A DNA stretch of 64,000 nucleotides from Nomia melanderi (Eukaryota > Arthropoda > Insecta > Hymenoptera > Halictidae). Within the stretch, counting starts at the first letter, position 1; every line of letters starts with the position of its first letter. This document shows positions 13,073 to 25,530 of the stretch, piece after piece. The translations under genes and the position numbers were made by a program. The notes under the pieces are model-generated. The model saw nothing but the letters and a program-made list of their open reading frames with translations. It had not been told where the DNA came from and ran no database searches. The DNA lies in assembly GCF_051020985.1 (NCBI RefSeq), contig NC_134999.1, forward strand, positions 32,831,160-32,895,159, in the 5' to 3' direction.

Positions 13073-13393
13073 CCGCGACTAACACTTTCCGACGCTGTGC
13101 ACAAGCGCCCTCGTCGTTCTACGGAACATATTTGACCAAGCTGTCCGGCGTTCGTTCGCCGGGAGGCTGCCAGTCGTTTACAGTCAAATCCATTCACGAC
13201 GAACGTCCCCTTCTCGCGATAAACAAACGCTCGGGAAAGGGTGAAAATGTTTGCAAAATTTCGACGCTCGTAAAACTTCGACGTCTCGTAACTCTGTTCC
13301 AGTTTTCGGTAGGCGGCGCACGTCCCGAAAACAATTCCGTGCGTGAACCGCGCGTTCGTTGTTTAACTCTCGAAGCGCCGAAAGTTCGACCAT

Positions 13394-13429
13394 CCCGCCG
13401 AGTCTCGTGACGGGTCGCATTTGACCCGT
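13394..13429 (+). mobile_element. Possible decayed end of a TTAA-type element with hairpin
   Basis: CCCGCCGAGTCTC (13394-13406) resembles the shared terminal consensus of the other TTAA elements. It is followed by a perfect hairpin, ACGGGTC (13410-13416) and GACCCGT (13423-13429) around a 6-base loop. TTAA is not preserved and no partner end was found, so this is tentative. Confidence 0.3.
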
Positions 13430-16080
13430 AACCACTTTTCTTTCATTACTGTACCATCTACTTTGAATTCCGTTCAATTTTCGCTTATAATAATTGATCC
13501 CTACAACGGAAGAATTTATGCTCGAAGAATATAAATAAATAAAGAATACGAGCGAATTTAGCGAATACATTATTTAATTTTGCGCATTACGCAACACGAG
13601 CTCCAAAGTTTATTTCTTTAAATGAAAATCATTTGAATCTCCGTATAATACAAAAGCTACAAGTTATTTTGTGGCACAAATGAACAAAGCAGCATGCGTG
13701 TAAATAAATGCTTTCATTGTGTACGCTGCAAACGTAATGTGCACGGAGAAATTGTCTTTCAAGGAACCCGCGTAAACAATGGAACAGCGGTGAATTGAAT
13801 GGAATACCAATCAAAGGAAAATATGCAGCGTGTTTTCCAGTATAGAATGTATTGTACAGAAATGTATTGAACAATTGACAATCGTCACGTTCCAATTCAT
13901 ATTTATCGTGTACCGAGGATCGAATCGAGTGAAAACAGCCATTACGGAATAAGTCATATTTCTCCGTTCGTCTTCCCTTTTTTTTCTCGTTTCCGATGGA
14001 CGCGAGAGTGCGCGAGCTGCCGCAGGTCGCAAACAACGGTCTCATCCAACGGGAAACAATGGGCACGCAGGACAAGTGGATCGGGGACGTAACAACAAAG
14101 GGTTTAATACAATGTTAAAACTGGAAGTGCCTGGAAAAAATGTAATATTCCGCGGAGGAAGCGAGAGAGCGCGTCGACTTGGAATTTATTGCGTCGCGTC
14201 GGCCACGATACGCTTGTTCATTGGTAACGAGTGAAAAAACTCTCTGGCTGCGAATTAAATGATCAAATTCAGTTTTCGGACAAAAGGGAATCCTTCGATT
14301 CCGTTCACCCTGCACGAAGTAATGCATCGCATGGTTTCAGATTAATTACACTTTGAATCTCGTTCTTTTATGTTTCATCGGATGATTACGGATATTTAAC
14401 TAAAGATTCATACATCGATCCCCTATGTAAGAGCATTGAATTTTGAAAGCGTGTTGTGATTGAAGATTTGCAACGAAGCTCCGTGACAACGATGTTTAAA
14501 CATTATATACGAATGAATATATTTAATCACGTTTTCGGACGTCACTGTGTCGTTCTTGTGTTAATTAAATTAACGAATAACGTTAATTTCGTGCCGCAGA
14601 ACATTTGATTCGCAGCGGAGACCGTCTATTAAAATAATTTGGGTATTTAAACAGCGTTGTAATTACAAAGATTGTCAGGAGCTGACACGAGCGGATTCAC
14701 GAATTTCATTAAGGGAATGCTGTCCGTCTCGTTTCACTTCTCCTTATCGTTCGTTCGCAACGAAGTTTATTAAACATTCACGGTCCACCGGAGACTGGAT
14801 TTTCCATTTGCCCGCGTTAATGTATTTTTTTACATTAGCTTTTCCGCGCACAATGAACGAGACAACTTCGAAACTGCTTTCTTTCGTTAATGACGTGTCA
14901 AACTTCGACAACAGCGCGGCGGGTCGCCACGTTCGAAATGGCGTTTCTTTGTAATTATTCTGATTGGATGTCGCGGTGATGTTCATTGTATCACGCGACG
15001 GCGAAATGATTTGATTGTCGTTCGTGGCACGCACGAAATTTCTATGTGAATTGAAAATCACCTAGTAACCGCGATACTCGATTTGTAACACGTTGCCATA
15101 ATATTTCCATAGTAACTCGCACGTGTTTATCAACTACCAATCGTTACGTGATAAGTAATTAATACGAAATTAAATTTTCATGTTCTTCGGTACGTTAATA
15201 TCTCACATTCCGACGTTTTTATTGAAAATATAACGTGTGACGAGCGAGCGACGAGCTTAATAAATTCATTAAACGAACTTCCTGCACTTGTGTTAATCGA
15301 TACAGTTACGAAACAGTGGAGAAATCATGAAATAAAGTAGCACGGATATAAATGTCAGCCATTCGTTCCAGAAAAAATGAACAAGATTCATCAATGGGGC
15401 GCATAAAAGTAACTGCTCCTTCCGCCATTTTTATTGTAGCGGTACTTGCAGTTTATTACCTGGAAATAAGAATCCCAAGTCAATACACTTCTCTGCTCTG
15501 AATAAAATCTATTTATCTTTTATTCCCATGGTAGCTTACGTAACAGAGACTCCATAGCGCCGACGCATTCGAAGGCAGTAAAAATATCTGCAATTTACAC
15601 TTTCTACAGAATGAAATTCCTCGCAAGCCTAGTCTATATATTTCGAAGGCCCATAAAATCCTTCGCTATCTTTTTCTTACAGATACCTTCACAGTCCACA
15701 AAATTTGTCGAAGGTACATCGAATTTTACGTACAGCAACGCTATTCCCAAGTCCAATATATCCCGCCTTTGATAAAATAAAATCTCATTCCAACAGTCGT
15801 CTTACACACCTCGGTTATAAGAAACATTCAATCTACAAAATGGTTCAATAACGAAAAACGAAGAAAATGTATAATCCAATATCATTTATAGTCAAAAAAT
15901 AATTAAAACAGTACCTTCCTCCGTCCCAGCCAAACTAAAATAATTTATAGAACTAAACTAGAAACCTCCTTTAGAAGGACTGATAAATTATTCGCATCGT
16001 AAACAATTTCATACTACCAGATCGAGTGAAAGAAACTTCCCGAAAGTCCTGTTAGCGAGACTGGAACATTTCCGTTAAAC

Positions 16081-17200
16081 GGCGAGTCATCAGGCAATCA
16101 AACAAAATGGCCGAGCCGTCCACTCAGCGATCAGCGGTGTCCCATGGTGCACGGGGATTCGCCGAAAAGTGCTCGCTATCCGGCGTGACAGAGCCGCGGC
16201 GGATCGGGAAGCGGCACGCTTTGATAAGAGAATGCGCGACGCGCGGGAAGCTGGGAAGAGGGGTTGATGCGGTCCAAGCCGGCGCCCTCGCTCCACAAGT
16301 TCCCTCAGTAGACGCGCGTTGTTACATTCGGCTGGACCCTAGCTCGAGTCCTCTCCGAGGATCGCGTTCTCGCATCGTTCGTACTACATTCCGACGAAAT
16401 CCGCTACGAAACCGGTCGCAAAACCACCGAACCGTCACCTCGCATTCAACAACAAATCGAACAAACCTGTATAAAATCGACTAAAATTTCCATCGAAAAG
16501 AAATCCACGGATCGACACAGTTCGCGACGAACGCCGACAATTTATCCATCGTACAACAATCACACGAACGAATCAATAGAAGAAAGCACAGATTCAGAGA
16601 GAATTCTCCGAAAAACAAGAGGAACGCGCAAGCCATGAAGAAATTTAAAAGAAGTTTCCACGAGAGGCTGAAGAAACTAGTTTAGAATCCCGAGTCGCAG
16701 TAGTGATCGTTTTCGAAGTGCGTTACCGGATAATTCCGTCGAAGTGTGATAGCGTCCACGGACAGTCGTCGGGTTTCGGTAGTTCGTTACGCTAATCGCC
16801 GTGAAGATCTCGTTAACCGGCCCCTCCGGTCGCCGCGGACTAGCCGAGTGAAACATCGATCGGTCGAGCGGGTGTATCGATTCGTGTTCGAGCAGAAGGT
16901 ACGCAGAATCGGTCGGAAAATCGGCGGAAATCGTAGTAGTGTTCGGGGATTCATCGGGGACGAGGGATGAAAGATTGAACGGGGATCGAGGATGATCGCG
17001 TCCTGAGAGCACGTGGCCGAAGGATGCGCGTTGCCGTTGAATTCCTCGCGACAGGAGCTTTCGACGAGGCAGGAACAGGTGGGGAACGTTGATAGACTGT
17101 GCTGGGTAGCGCGTAAACTGCGAGAAGCCACGATGGAACCGCCGCCGGAGTGTCGAGAGGGAAAGCGCAGGGACGAGCGGAAGGGAAGCTCGAACTGAAG
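16081..17200 (+). other. Possible non-coding first exon / promoter region
   Basis: A GC-rich stretch ending in CTGAAG|GTGAGT at 17200/17201, an excellent splice-donor consensus. A TATA-like TATAAAA lies at about 16470. An ATG at 17131 opens 21 codons (starting MEPPPE) and stops a few bases before the donor, so if this is an exon it is 5' untranslated with a short upstream frame. Another good donor, CAGAAG|GTACGC, lies near 16897. A 125-codon ATG frame at 16107-16484 has a strong start context but an arginine- and serine-rich translation with no recognisable domain. No acceptor or downstream coding exon was recognised. A chance donor in GC-rich DNA is equally possible. Confidence 0.25.
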
Positions 17201-18889
17201 GTGAGTGTCATAACCCTTCGGGGACGTATACGACCTGTCCTGCCCGCTTTTACGAGGTAGTAATCCTGTAACGAGGCCGCGCGGATCGTTCCCGCGGATG
17301 CCGGGCTCGGAACTTCAATATTCCGACTTCGGGAACTTCGGACAAGGTAATTGGAGAGAGTTCCGCCGAATGCCGGTGTCCCGAGGCTAACCCGAGCCTG
17401 GTCGATCTGTTAATAGTCTTTAAACGCCTCGAAGGGAGCTCGGTGGGTTACTTGAAAGCGCGCCGAAGTTTCTTGCGGTTGACGGCTGGAAAAGCCTCGG
17501 ATGTGTTCGAGGTCTTTGTGTTTTCGAGGGCCTTTCACGGGCCGGACGTCCGCCGAGATTCGGAAATGCTTTATCTTCGCGTAGACTTCGCTCGGATTGC
17601 TGTATTTCTTTCGGCCACGAGGAATTCGGGGATGATCTTCGTGCCCCTCGCTGGGGTTAGGTAGCTCTGGCTTTCGGAGTTGCGGGAGTTTCGAGGGAAT
17701 TTTGGGAGATTTCATTTTGCTAAGTGGAGTTCGGCAGACTTTCGGCATATCGGAGGTTTTCGCATTCGCGTGGTAGTTAACTGATAATTGGGTTTTTTGG
17801 AATACGATGGTGTTTGTTGTTACAGGAATCAGTGTTGGTTGTTAATGTAGTATTGATAATTTAGATTATGCTTGTTAGGATCTTAAGAAATCACTGTAGA
17901 ATAATTAATACATCCTTCGAAGCGGTACATCAATCACTGATACCATCAATCCAAGAAACTCCCATATAAATCACTGATATCATCGCTTCGCAAGAATACT
18001 ATATCACCCTTATCATCGCCGACCAACTACCGCGTCGATCATTAATACAAGCAACGAATTACTCACTCCCGCCCCTTAAATTCAAACCGACTTGATAACG
18101 GACAACCCCGTGTACCCAAAACTAAGTTTACTTATTTATCAAGCATCTGCACGAAAGCCGAAAGCGACGTCCCTGTAGCACACATCACGAAGCACCTCCA
18201 GGAATCGCCCGAGAAATTTCGTACCCTGTCGATCGCGCGACGATCTCGCAGAGATATACCCGAGACTTCCCGAACTTTCCGCGATATCCGAAAAATCTGG
18301 AGCCCGTTCAAGTCCACTCGCTATCAGCCCGATTATTCCGACATCCCGAAGTCTTCCCCGGAGACAAATGGCCCCGGCCAGGTTTGTTCAGCGCCGCTCC
18401 GGTCGGTTTATCACCAAAAAACTTCGGTGACCCGCCGTCGGCCCCTGGGAACTTCCTCATGGCGTTCATTTTATTATCGCGCGGTTTAATTAGTGGAAAG
18501 CTAATTGGACGGGCGCGTAACGGCGCTACCGAAGACACCTTTTTCGCAGTGTTTCTCGGTTAATTGAAAGCCCCCGCCGGCCAATCGCATTTTCCTCTGT
18601 CCCGGTCGGTCGCTCGTTGTTTTCGAACGCACCGACTCGGACGAGAAACCTGCCCGAAATTGGCCACTTCCATCTTGTTTACCCCTTCGGTGAAAACAAG
18701 TTTTACTGTGTTGTTGTTGCGCTCATTTCGTTGTCGCCGGCTCCATCTGCGATCGTGTTTCACGGCGGTATCTGAGAATAATCTGCTCGTATTGTTTCGT
18801 TAGGGAATGCTCGGGGACTGTTTGTCATTCGAGGGTGATTGAATTAAACGGTTGTGTTTGGCGACGGGGTAAATGGAATATTGGATCTT
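17201..18889. other. GC-rich then mixed unique DNA
   Basis: 17201-17760 continues the GC-rich patch. 17880-18020 has short imperfect repeats around ATCAATCACTGATACCATC. 18050-18800 is GC-rich again, with overlapping open frames on both strands (18308-18538, 18560-18763, 18564-18803) typical of composition. No gene supported. Confidence 0.4.
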
Positions 18890-19410
18890 CCGTATGTTTT
18901 CAGTTTTAATTGCGTGAAGAGCAATTGATTCGGTAAATTATTCGGGACCGCGAGAGCGAGCGAAAAGTATACGCGCTGAATTGGAGGAATTGTGCGTTTA
19001 ATTGTTTATCGCGGACGATGCGAATTTACATTTTTGTAATGCGAAAGGGTGATTCTTTTAAAAGCGTGTGTTCTCTGTTTTAATTGCGTTGAGAGTAATT
19101 GATTGGGTAAATTATTCAGGACCGTGACAGTATGTGGAAATTATACGAGTTTGATTTAGAGGAATTGTATATTTAATTGTTTATCGTGGACAATTCGAAT
19201 TTACATTTTTGCAATGCGAAAGGGTAATTCTTTTGAAAGCGTATGTTGTCAGTTTTAATTGCGTTGAGAGTAATTGATTCGGTGAATTATTCAGGACCGT
19301 GACAGTAAGTGAAAATTATACGAGTTTGATTCAGAGGAATTGTATATTTAATTGTTCATGACGATGCGAATTTACATGTTTGTAACGTGAAAGGATAATT
19401 CTTTTGGGAT
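18890..19410. repeat. Tandem repeat, 3 copies of about 171-175 bp
   Basis: The anchor CGAATTTACAT recurs at 19021, 19196 and 19367. Units share CAGTTTTAATTGCGT, GAGTAATTGATT, AAATTATTCAGGACCGTGA, GAGGAATTGT and GCGAAAGGGTnATTCTTTT. Confidence 0.9.
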
Positions 19411-21494
19411 TTGTTTTAAAGATGTCATTTTGAATATGATATATTTGCTTTATCAGTATCGGGTCACAGTAATCGCTCGATGGAAAAGGAAAGAACACAA
19501 AAAAAAACGAGCTATATATCACTCGGAAATATATTTAGTGAAAACTGAAAAATAAAAATCAGACTTCGAAATTCCTTTCGCAAATTTTTCACTGCAGCAT
19601 TGACGAGAGTTCCCCCGATTCCGTGATAAATTTCTCTGTATCGAAGATACGTCAATCATCGTGACAAATGTTCCAAAAATTACATGTACAAACTCGAACG
19701 GTCGTTTTTCCAGGTTTTTTCTGCACGCGAACATTCAAGTTTAAGGAATGAATTTGATGAAATTGACAAAGTATCGACGAATGAGTTATCGCGCGGGGGG
19801 AAGAATGATAGTGGAGTGGTCGATCGACGAAAAAAGCTAATTATCGATGGAATAATCGTCCGCCCCCTGCCCCTCGCGCGGCGCATTAATCAGCGACAAT
19901 CGTTTAATGATTGTATCGCGTACGCGTGATTTCCGAGCGACCGTCAAATAAACCGGGGATCGAGATACATCGCAAACACAAAATCCGGTTCACTGCCGCG
20001 TTAAACAGAGCCTACGTGACTTTTCCGAGCGACTGAGCAGTGCATTAAACAACCCTCGTCGCTTTCAAAGCGCGAGCTGCCCCGACATTTGTGGCTCAAG
20101 CTTTGTGTGCGCACTCGAAGTCGCGAAAAGCGTGATATAATTTGTAAATTGGTGGATGAAATTAGTAGATCCTCGTAAAATTGGTATATCGGTACCAATA
20201 AATTATTTAACTGATGAACACAGCTGATAATATTTACATTGCGTGGGATCTAAGATTGGTATTCAATTGGGGATTAATTAACAATATTTAGAAACACGAA
20301 TTTTTGTTCCAACAAGTTCATACTAACCGTACAAATATTTCTAATATAAATCGCTCTTCTATATCCATGCAACAAATTTAGTAATATATTTTTATTCGTA
20401 TTTCGAGGTTTATCTTGTTAATTCGGTAGCACAGTAACTTGATACACAGCCAGATTTAATTGGATTTTATTAGAATCCGCGGTTTGTTAATTGGAAAACG
20501 AACTCCGATCTGTATATATATATATCAGATATCCTTAACCAATTAATGTAGTAATAAATATAAATAAATATATGTAACGATTAAATGATCTTGTTACCTT
20601 ATTTCAACGTAATTATATAAAGTACCTTTTACTTTTTATTTAAATGACACTGTCACATAGTAATCAAAAGTTTAAATATAAACTATTATTTCTTACAAAA
20701 ATTAATATTCATTATAAATAAAACAAAATCGATATTTCCAGTGGTATAAAACATGTTAAATTAAAATCGGTATGATTCTTTGTCAAGATATTTTCAAAAT
20801 AGATTATATTATTACATTTTCAATATTATTAATAAGAATCCTCCAAGTTGCTCTCTACGAAGTAACTACTTTTTAAAACGCATTTCAAATAAACTATCGA
20901 ATTAATGCAGAATTATGGAGGAAAAACTGCAAAAGAAATTCGGAGTGCAAAGGGCTAAAAATGTGGACGCACCTTTTGATATTAGGTTCAGCTATTATCA
21001 TCGAGTTGACGGGGCAGCGGCCATTAATTTCGGCTCGCCGATCCTCCCGTCATGCTGGACACGAAGCGGAATCAATGAACCCGCAAACCGGTCGCCGCGG
21101 GTTGGAGACGGGCGTTTTTCAAGGGCGGCGGACCGTGAAGTCTCCGCGTCAAGGCGCGAACGTCAACGGACGCTTAGTCCGCGCGAAGCGTCGCTGAATA
21201 AAACATGGGTCGCGAGACGCTCGCCCGGCGAGACAACCCCTTTCTCGCCTCCGGTAATAGATTTGCAATTCTCGTTATGGAGTAACAACGTTACAGCGCG
21301 CCGTGATGCACCGGGAGCTCGTGATCGTCGATAGACGCGGTAACGATCCAGGAATTGAGCCGTTGACATTGCGTGATCGATTTCGCAGAATTAACGATGG
21401 AACAAATTGATGGAATGATGCAAGGACTAATGAGAATCGGATAAAGAATTAATTAAGTGTATTGGTACTAAGACTTGAGCTGTTCGTTAAATAA
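19411..21494. other. Unique DNA
   Basis: A short (TA)n microsatellite is at about 20514-20526. 20960-21340 is GC-rich, with open frames on both strands (up to 139 codons) that show no recognisable domain. Confidence 0.45.
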
Positions 21495-21498
21495 TTAG

Positions 21499-21948
21499 CC
21501 CATTAAGTCCCAGTGATTTATTAACTCTTTGCACTCGAAGGGTGACTCTGTCACCACTTGATTTGATTTGCAAAATTATAAAGTATTTTATATAATATTG
21601 AACTTTGTATGATGCATCGATATATGAAATATTGAAATAAAATAACTTTCGTTCTTAATTTATATATGTTCTCTCATTAATTAGTTTCAAAGATCGTCTG
21701 TATCTCATCGGGGAGTGTTGGATATTTTTAGTGAGAAACTTTCGAGTGCAAAGGGTTAATAGATCACTCACTCTAAATTGTTATAGTATGTTGTATTGCT
21801 GTTACCGTATGTTCCAAGTGATCTATTTATAGATCATGCTACATATAGTATATTGAATATGTCAGATTTTTTTTACTACTTTTCCATTACTCGAAATACA
21901 AAATTTCATCTATAAATTAAAAGAGAAAATTTCATGGGACTCAATGGG
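21499..21948 (+). mobile_element. TTAA miniature element, family A, copy 2, interrupted
   Basis: The left end is TTAG (21495-21498, decayed TTAA) then CCCATTAAGTCCC. The right end is GGGACTCAATGGG then TTAA (21949-21952). It is interrupted by the 231-bp family B element at 21525-21755 plus one TTAA, leaving a 215-bp host element. Removing the insert restores the family A hairpin: AGTGATTTAT (21512-21521) and ATAGATCACT (21759-21768), 9 of 10 pairs. A second hairpin of the same sequence, TGATCTAT (21819-21826) with ATAGATCA (21829-21836), lies further in. Non-autonomous. Confidence 0.85.
21525..21755 (+). mobile_element. TTAA miniature element, family B, nested copy
   Basis: 231 bp with flanking TTAA on both sides (21521-21524 and 21756-21759). 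The terminal inverted repeats are CTCTTTGCACTCGAA on the left and, reverse-complemented, CCCTTTGCACTCGAA on the right (14 of 15). A perfect 6-bp hairpin, GGTGAC (21541-21546) and GTCACC (21550-21555), lies just inside the left end only. It is inserted into the loop of the family A hairpin. Relatives are at 37752, 38392, 42165 and 59125. The nested arrangement establishes the TTAA target duplication directly. Confidence 0.9.
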
Positions 21949-22305
21949 TTAACTTTGCAAAGTTGAAGGTTGGAATATTGAAGGAAAGTGAGTAAGAGGT
22001 ATTTTTAATTAAATAGAGGAGTAATTAAGTGTTTTGGTGTTGAAGTTTGAATGGATTTGTTATGATTTACTTTGTAAAGTTGAAGGTTGAAATATTAGAG
22101 GAAATTGAGTAGGAAGTATTATGAATTAAATTAAGAAGTAATTAATTGTTTTAGTGTTAACATTTTAATGGTTCATTCGTTAGATTAAATTTACAATGTT
22201 AAAGGTTGGAATATTGGACGAAATTAAGTAGGAAGTATTATGAAGTAAATAAAGAAGTAATTAATTGGTTGAAGTTTAAATGGTTCGTTTGTCGAAGTGA
22301 TTAAT
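21949..22305. repeat. Tandem repeat, 3 copies of about 118 bp
   Basis: The anchor AAGTTGAAGGTTGGAATATT recurs at 21960, 22078 and (diverged) 22197. Units share AGGAAGTATT, AATTAAATnnAG and GAAGTAATTAA. The first unit begins at the TTAA bordering the right end of the family A element. Confidence 0.88.
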
Positions 22306-24770
22306 TCTGTAAAATTGGAAATGGAGAAATTTGACGTGAAGAACTTACTAAGTGTTTAGAATTAAAACTTGAGATTATTTGCAAAGTGGAATTGATCACT
22401 TTGGCTGTGATCTGTGATTAATTCATGAGCGAGAAACCAGTTAAACAATGTCAATCCATTGTTATTAAATTGCACTTGTAAATGAAGTCAGGCTCGAGAG
22501 ACAATCCTGTGGATTATTGGTGATCATGTCGGACTCCCCATTGGTTTTAATGATTGCCGTTTAGCGAATGGATTATACGCTTGATCACCACTTGTCCAAG
22601 GGATCCGTTACGCCACGGGGTTTTTGAGATTTGAAGCTATTAGCCCAGGGATTTGTTAAATGGGTTCGATGTACGTGGGTTTGATTATTCATGGAGGATG
22701 AAATCAGCGATGATTGTGTGGGTGGTTGATCGGAAATTATTTGTTATTGAAGGGTTTGTCGATCGTGGAACTGTTAATCAGTCAATCTGACCGGTTTCGT
22801 GCTGTACAAATAATAGTGGTGGATTTTTAAAAATATTTTATTACTTATATTTCAACATACAGATAAATCAATTTGTTAAAGAATTTCTAGTAACTATTCA
22901 ATTTCTAAAACTATTACTTTCTAGTAAAAAACTTACTGCAAAGTAATAGTTTCAATAAATATGCAATATACCTGTGTTAAAATTCCATTGTGAGTAAATA
23001 TTGAATTTCATCTAGTCCGACCACTTCTGTCCTTTTCTACTTACGAGTATATTTCCTTCAAAACAAATTATCACAAATTTGCAATTCCAAAGCAGCAACC
23101 GCTCATTAAATTACAAATAACGTAGTATGATCATTATTTCGTACAAGTAGAAGTACCCAACATTAGTCAGACACCTAAGCAACCGTATTCGAAGCTATAT
23201 AAACCGAATCTATTTCCCAATTCGATTTTTCTCAGGACAAATCTACAATCATAATAATGAATTAAAAATGTTAATTATTCCAACACTGCACTAAATATTC
23301 CGCACAGAATGATTTCTCTCGCAGGGTAGCATTAACTACGAGACGCTGAACGTACGTAGCAGCTTAAAATTTTGAAGGCATCAAAGGCGAAGACGTTTCT
23401 CGGTGCAAATGCACGAAAGTTCACGGGCTCAAACGGCATACCGAATTAGTGGATTCATTATGCATTAGATAGGCGTTCGGCGACAACGCTATAGAGAGTC
23501 AGACAAATGTTGAAGATCCTCGGCTCGTTTTCATAAATCATGGACGGTTGACACGCAAACAGCACCGCGGTATTTATTACGTGTACCATGTACACAGCCG
23601 ACAGGTAATACCATTGAAGAAACGATGGCTTCGCTCGAGCGTCTTGGGAGGCAGTTGCGATTAAGCGGTACACCCTCGAAGCATTATCTGATATTGATGG
23701 GCTTCCGTGTAACTGGTTAATAACGTGTCTGACAAATAAATATAGGCCCACTGGGTCACGAATTTGGGTGGTTCATTATTAAACTGAATGGATCCATGGG
23801 AGCCACGGTTAACGAAATATTTTATTTAGACACCTCTGACAATACAGACAATATTTTTGGAAAATTTTCAGACGACTGTTGATACTAATTTTTAATACTA
23901 ATTATTAGTACTATTTTCGTATTATTTGATATTTATTTTGGGTAACTGATGACAATTATATATTACAATTGAGTTGGAATACTTTAATTGTTTCAGTATA
24001 ATAATATAGGGGTCGATAGAAGTTTTCCTTCTTTGATTATATTTCTTTAAATATTTGTTTTGGTTTTATATAAATTTCTCAATATAACTTTCACATCGTC
24101 CAAGCAGAAATTAGGATAGGGTAGAAGTGACGAGTCTTTATTTGAGAAGTAACAAGACTTTGTTAAAACTTAACAGGACATGAGGAATGCGATACACAGA
24201 GCAAATTCCTTTTGTAATGCTTAAAAGGAAGAAATACCTATAATTCTCTAGTAAAGTAAATTCGAGGTAGGAGTTGAAGTAAATTTCAGTGAGAAATGCT
24301 CGGAGCATGAGGAAAATAAGACTCAGACGCTCCTTCTCGGTTTCCCTCAAGGAATAACACACGTTACTACTTCCTGAGATTTATGTCTGTCCCTGGTGTC
24401 CCATTTAATGCGTCTTGACAATCGTGTACGACACAATTAACCTTTCGATTGCGAGACACACGTTTGTACGCCATCAGAAAGTAGGCTACTGCTGACGAGA
24501 AACGAATGTGTTGCCTTTTGTGTGCGTAGAAGCTTATAGGGTGATCTATGCGCATGTTATATTTCTTTGTCACGATCAATTCTGACAAAGATTAGTAAAG
24601 TGAGGATCAGAGTGAAATTCAATTGCTAGTATACTCGATATGGAATTCAAACAGATTAAATCGACAATATGCAGGAAGGAAATAGCAAGAAAATAAAATG
24701 CAATCAATATTTAAAGCAATACAAAAGTAACCATTATATAATATAAAACTAAAGATAAAAGTTTCAAAAA
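22306..24770. other. Unique DNA
   Basis: Contains the inverted pair of bipartite motifs (23015-23172). TTAACCTTTCGATTGCGAG near 24436 resembles a TTAA element end, but no partner end was found. Open frames at 23458-23751, 24138-24362 and 24367-24588 (minus) carry no recognisable domain. Confidence 0.45.
23015..23172. repeat. Inverted pair of bipartite motifs
   Basis: Plus-strand copy: GTCCGACC (23015-23022), 12 bases, TTCTACTT (23035-23042). Minus-strand copy: AAGTAGAA (23145-23152), 12 bases, AGTCAGAC (23165-23172). Each matches 15 of 16 half-site bases. The match continues weakly inward (TTCTACTTACGA versus TTCTACTTGTACGA). This could be a 158-bp element with the motif as its terminal repeat, although no target duplication is evident. 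Confidence 0.55.
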
Positions 24771-24849
24771 TTAGGATGAAATAAAATAACATAACGAAGC
24801 AGAAATTTGAAACAGGAAAACTACAATAAGACCAGCACAAAAATTAATG

Positions 24850-25530
24850 CAATGATTAATACAAAAATAATCAAACAATACAAAATCAAATATAAAAGTA
24901 TAAACGCAAATTATATCAAAACCAAACGAAATAATACAAAAGGGAGATACAAAAATGAATACAAAGATTAATACAGAAATAATCCACAAATATAAAATTA
25001 AATATAAAAACACAGAAGGAAATGATATCAAAAGGAAACGAAGAAAATTATACCAAAACGAAACGAAATAAAACAAAAGGAAGACACAAGAATGAATACA
25101 AAGATTACCACAAAAATAACCCACAAATATAAAATTAAATATAAAAACACAGAAGGAAATTACATCAAAACGAAACGAAATAAAACAAAAGGAAGACACA
25201 AGAATGAATACAAAGATTACCACAAAAATAACCCACAAATATAAAATTAAATATAAAAACACAGAAGGAAATTACATCAAAACGAAACGAAATAAAACAA
25301 AAGGAAGACACAAGAATGAATACAAAGATTACCACAAAAATAACCCAGAAATATAAAATTAAATATAAAAACACAGAAGGAAATTACATCAAAACGAAAC
25401 GAAATAAAACAAAAGGAAGACACAGGAATGAATACAAAGATTACCACGAAAATAACCCACAAATATAAAATTAAATATAAAAACACAGAAGGAAATTACA
25501 TCAAAACGAAACGAAATAAAACAAAAAGAA
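24850..25530. repeat. A-rich tandem repeat, 112-bp unit
   Basis: Near-identical units start at 25060, 25172, 25284 and 25396, exactly 112 bp apart (anchor GAAACGAAATAAAACAAAAG). A fifth partial unit starts at 25508 and degenerate copies extend left to about 24850. The plus strand is almost free of T-rich stop complements, so the minus strand shows overlapping open frames (24771-25916) giving FLYLILY-like hydrophobic translations. The unit length is not a multiple of three and the frames rotate, so these are composition artefacts. Confidence 0.95.

Larger units (their letters stand above)
11996..16080. other. Unique DNA with scattered GC-rich patches
   Basis: Holds a bipartite motif (13044-13072) and a perfect 7-bp hairpin (13410-13429), listed separately. 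Open frames of up to 148 codons (13021-13410 plus, 13184-13570 and 13629-14075 minus) overlap each other on opposite strands and resemble no family I know. No gene supported. Confidence 0.45.

Noticed and set aside
13021..14075. Several open frames of 128-148 codons on both strands
   Set aside because: They overlap in opposite orientation in a GC-rich patch, a typical composition effect, with no recognisable motifs.
16107..16484. 125-codon frame with a good start context
   Set aside because: Arginine- and serine-rich translation typical of GC-rich non-coding DNA; kept only as part of the possible exon region.
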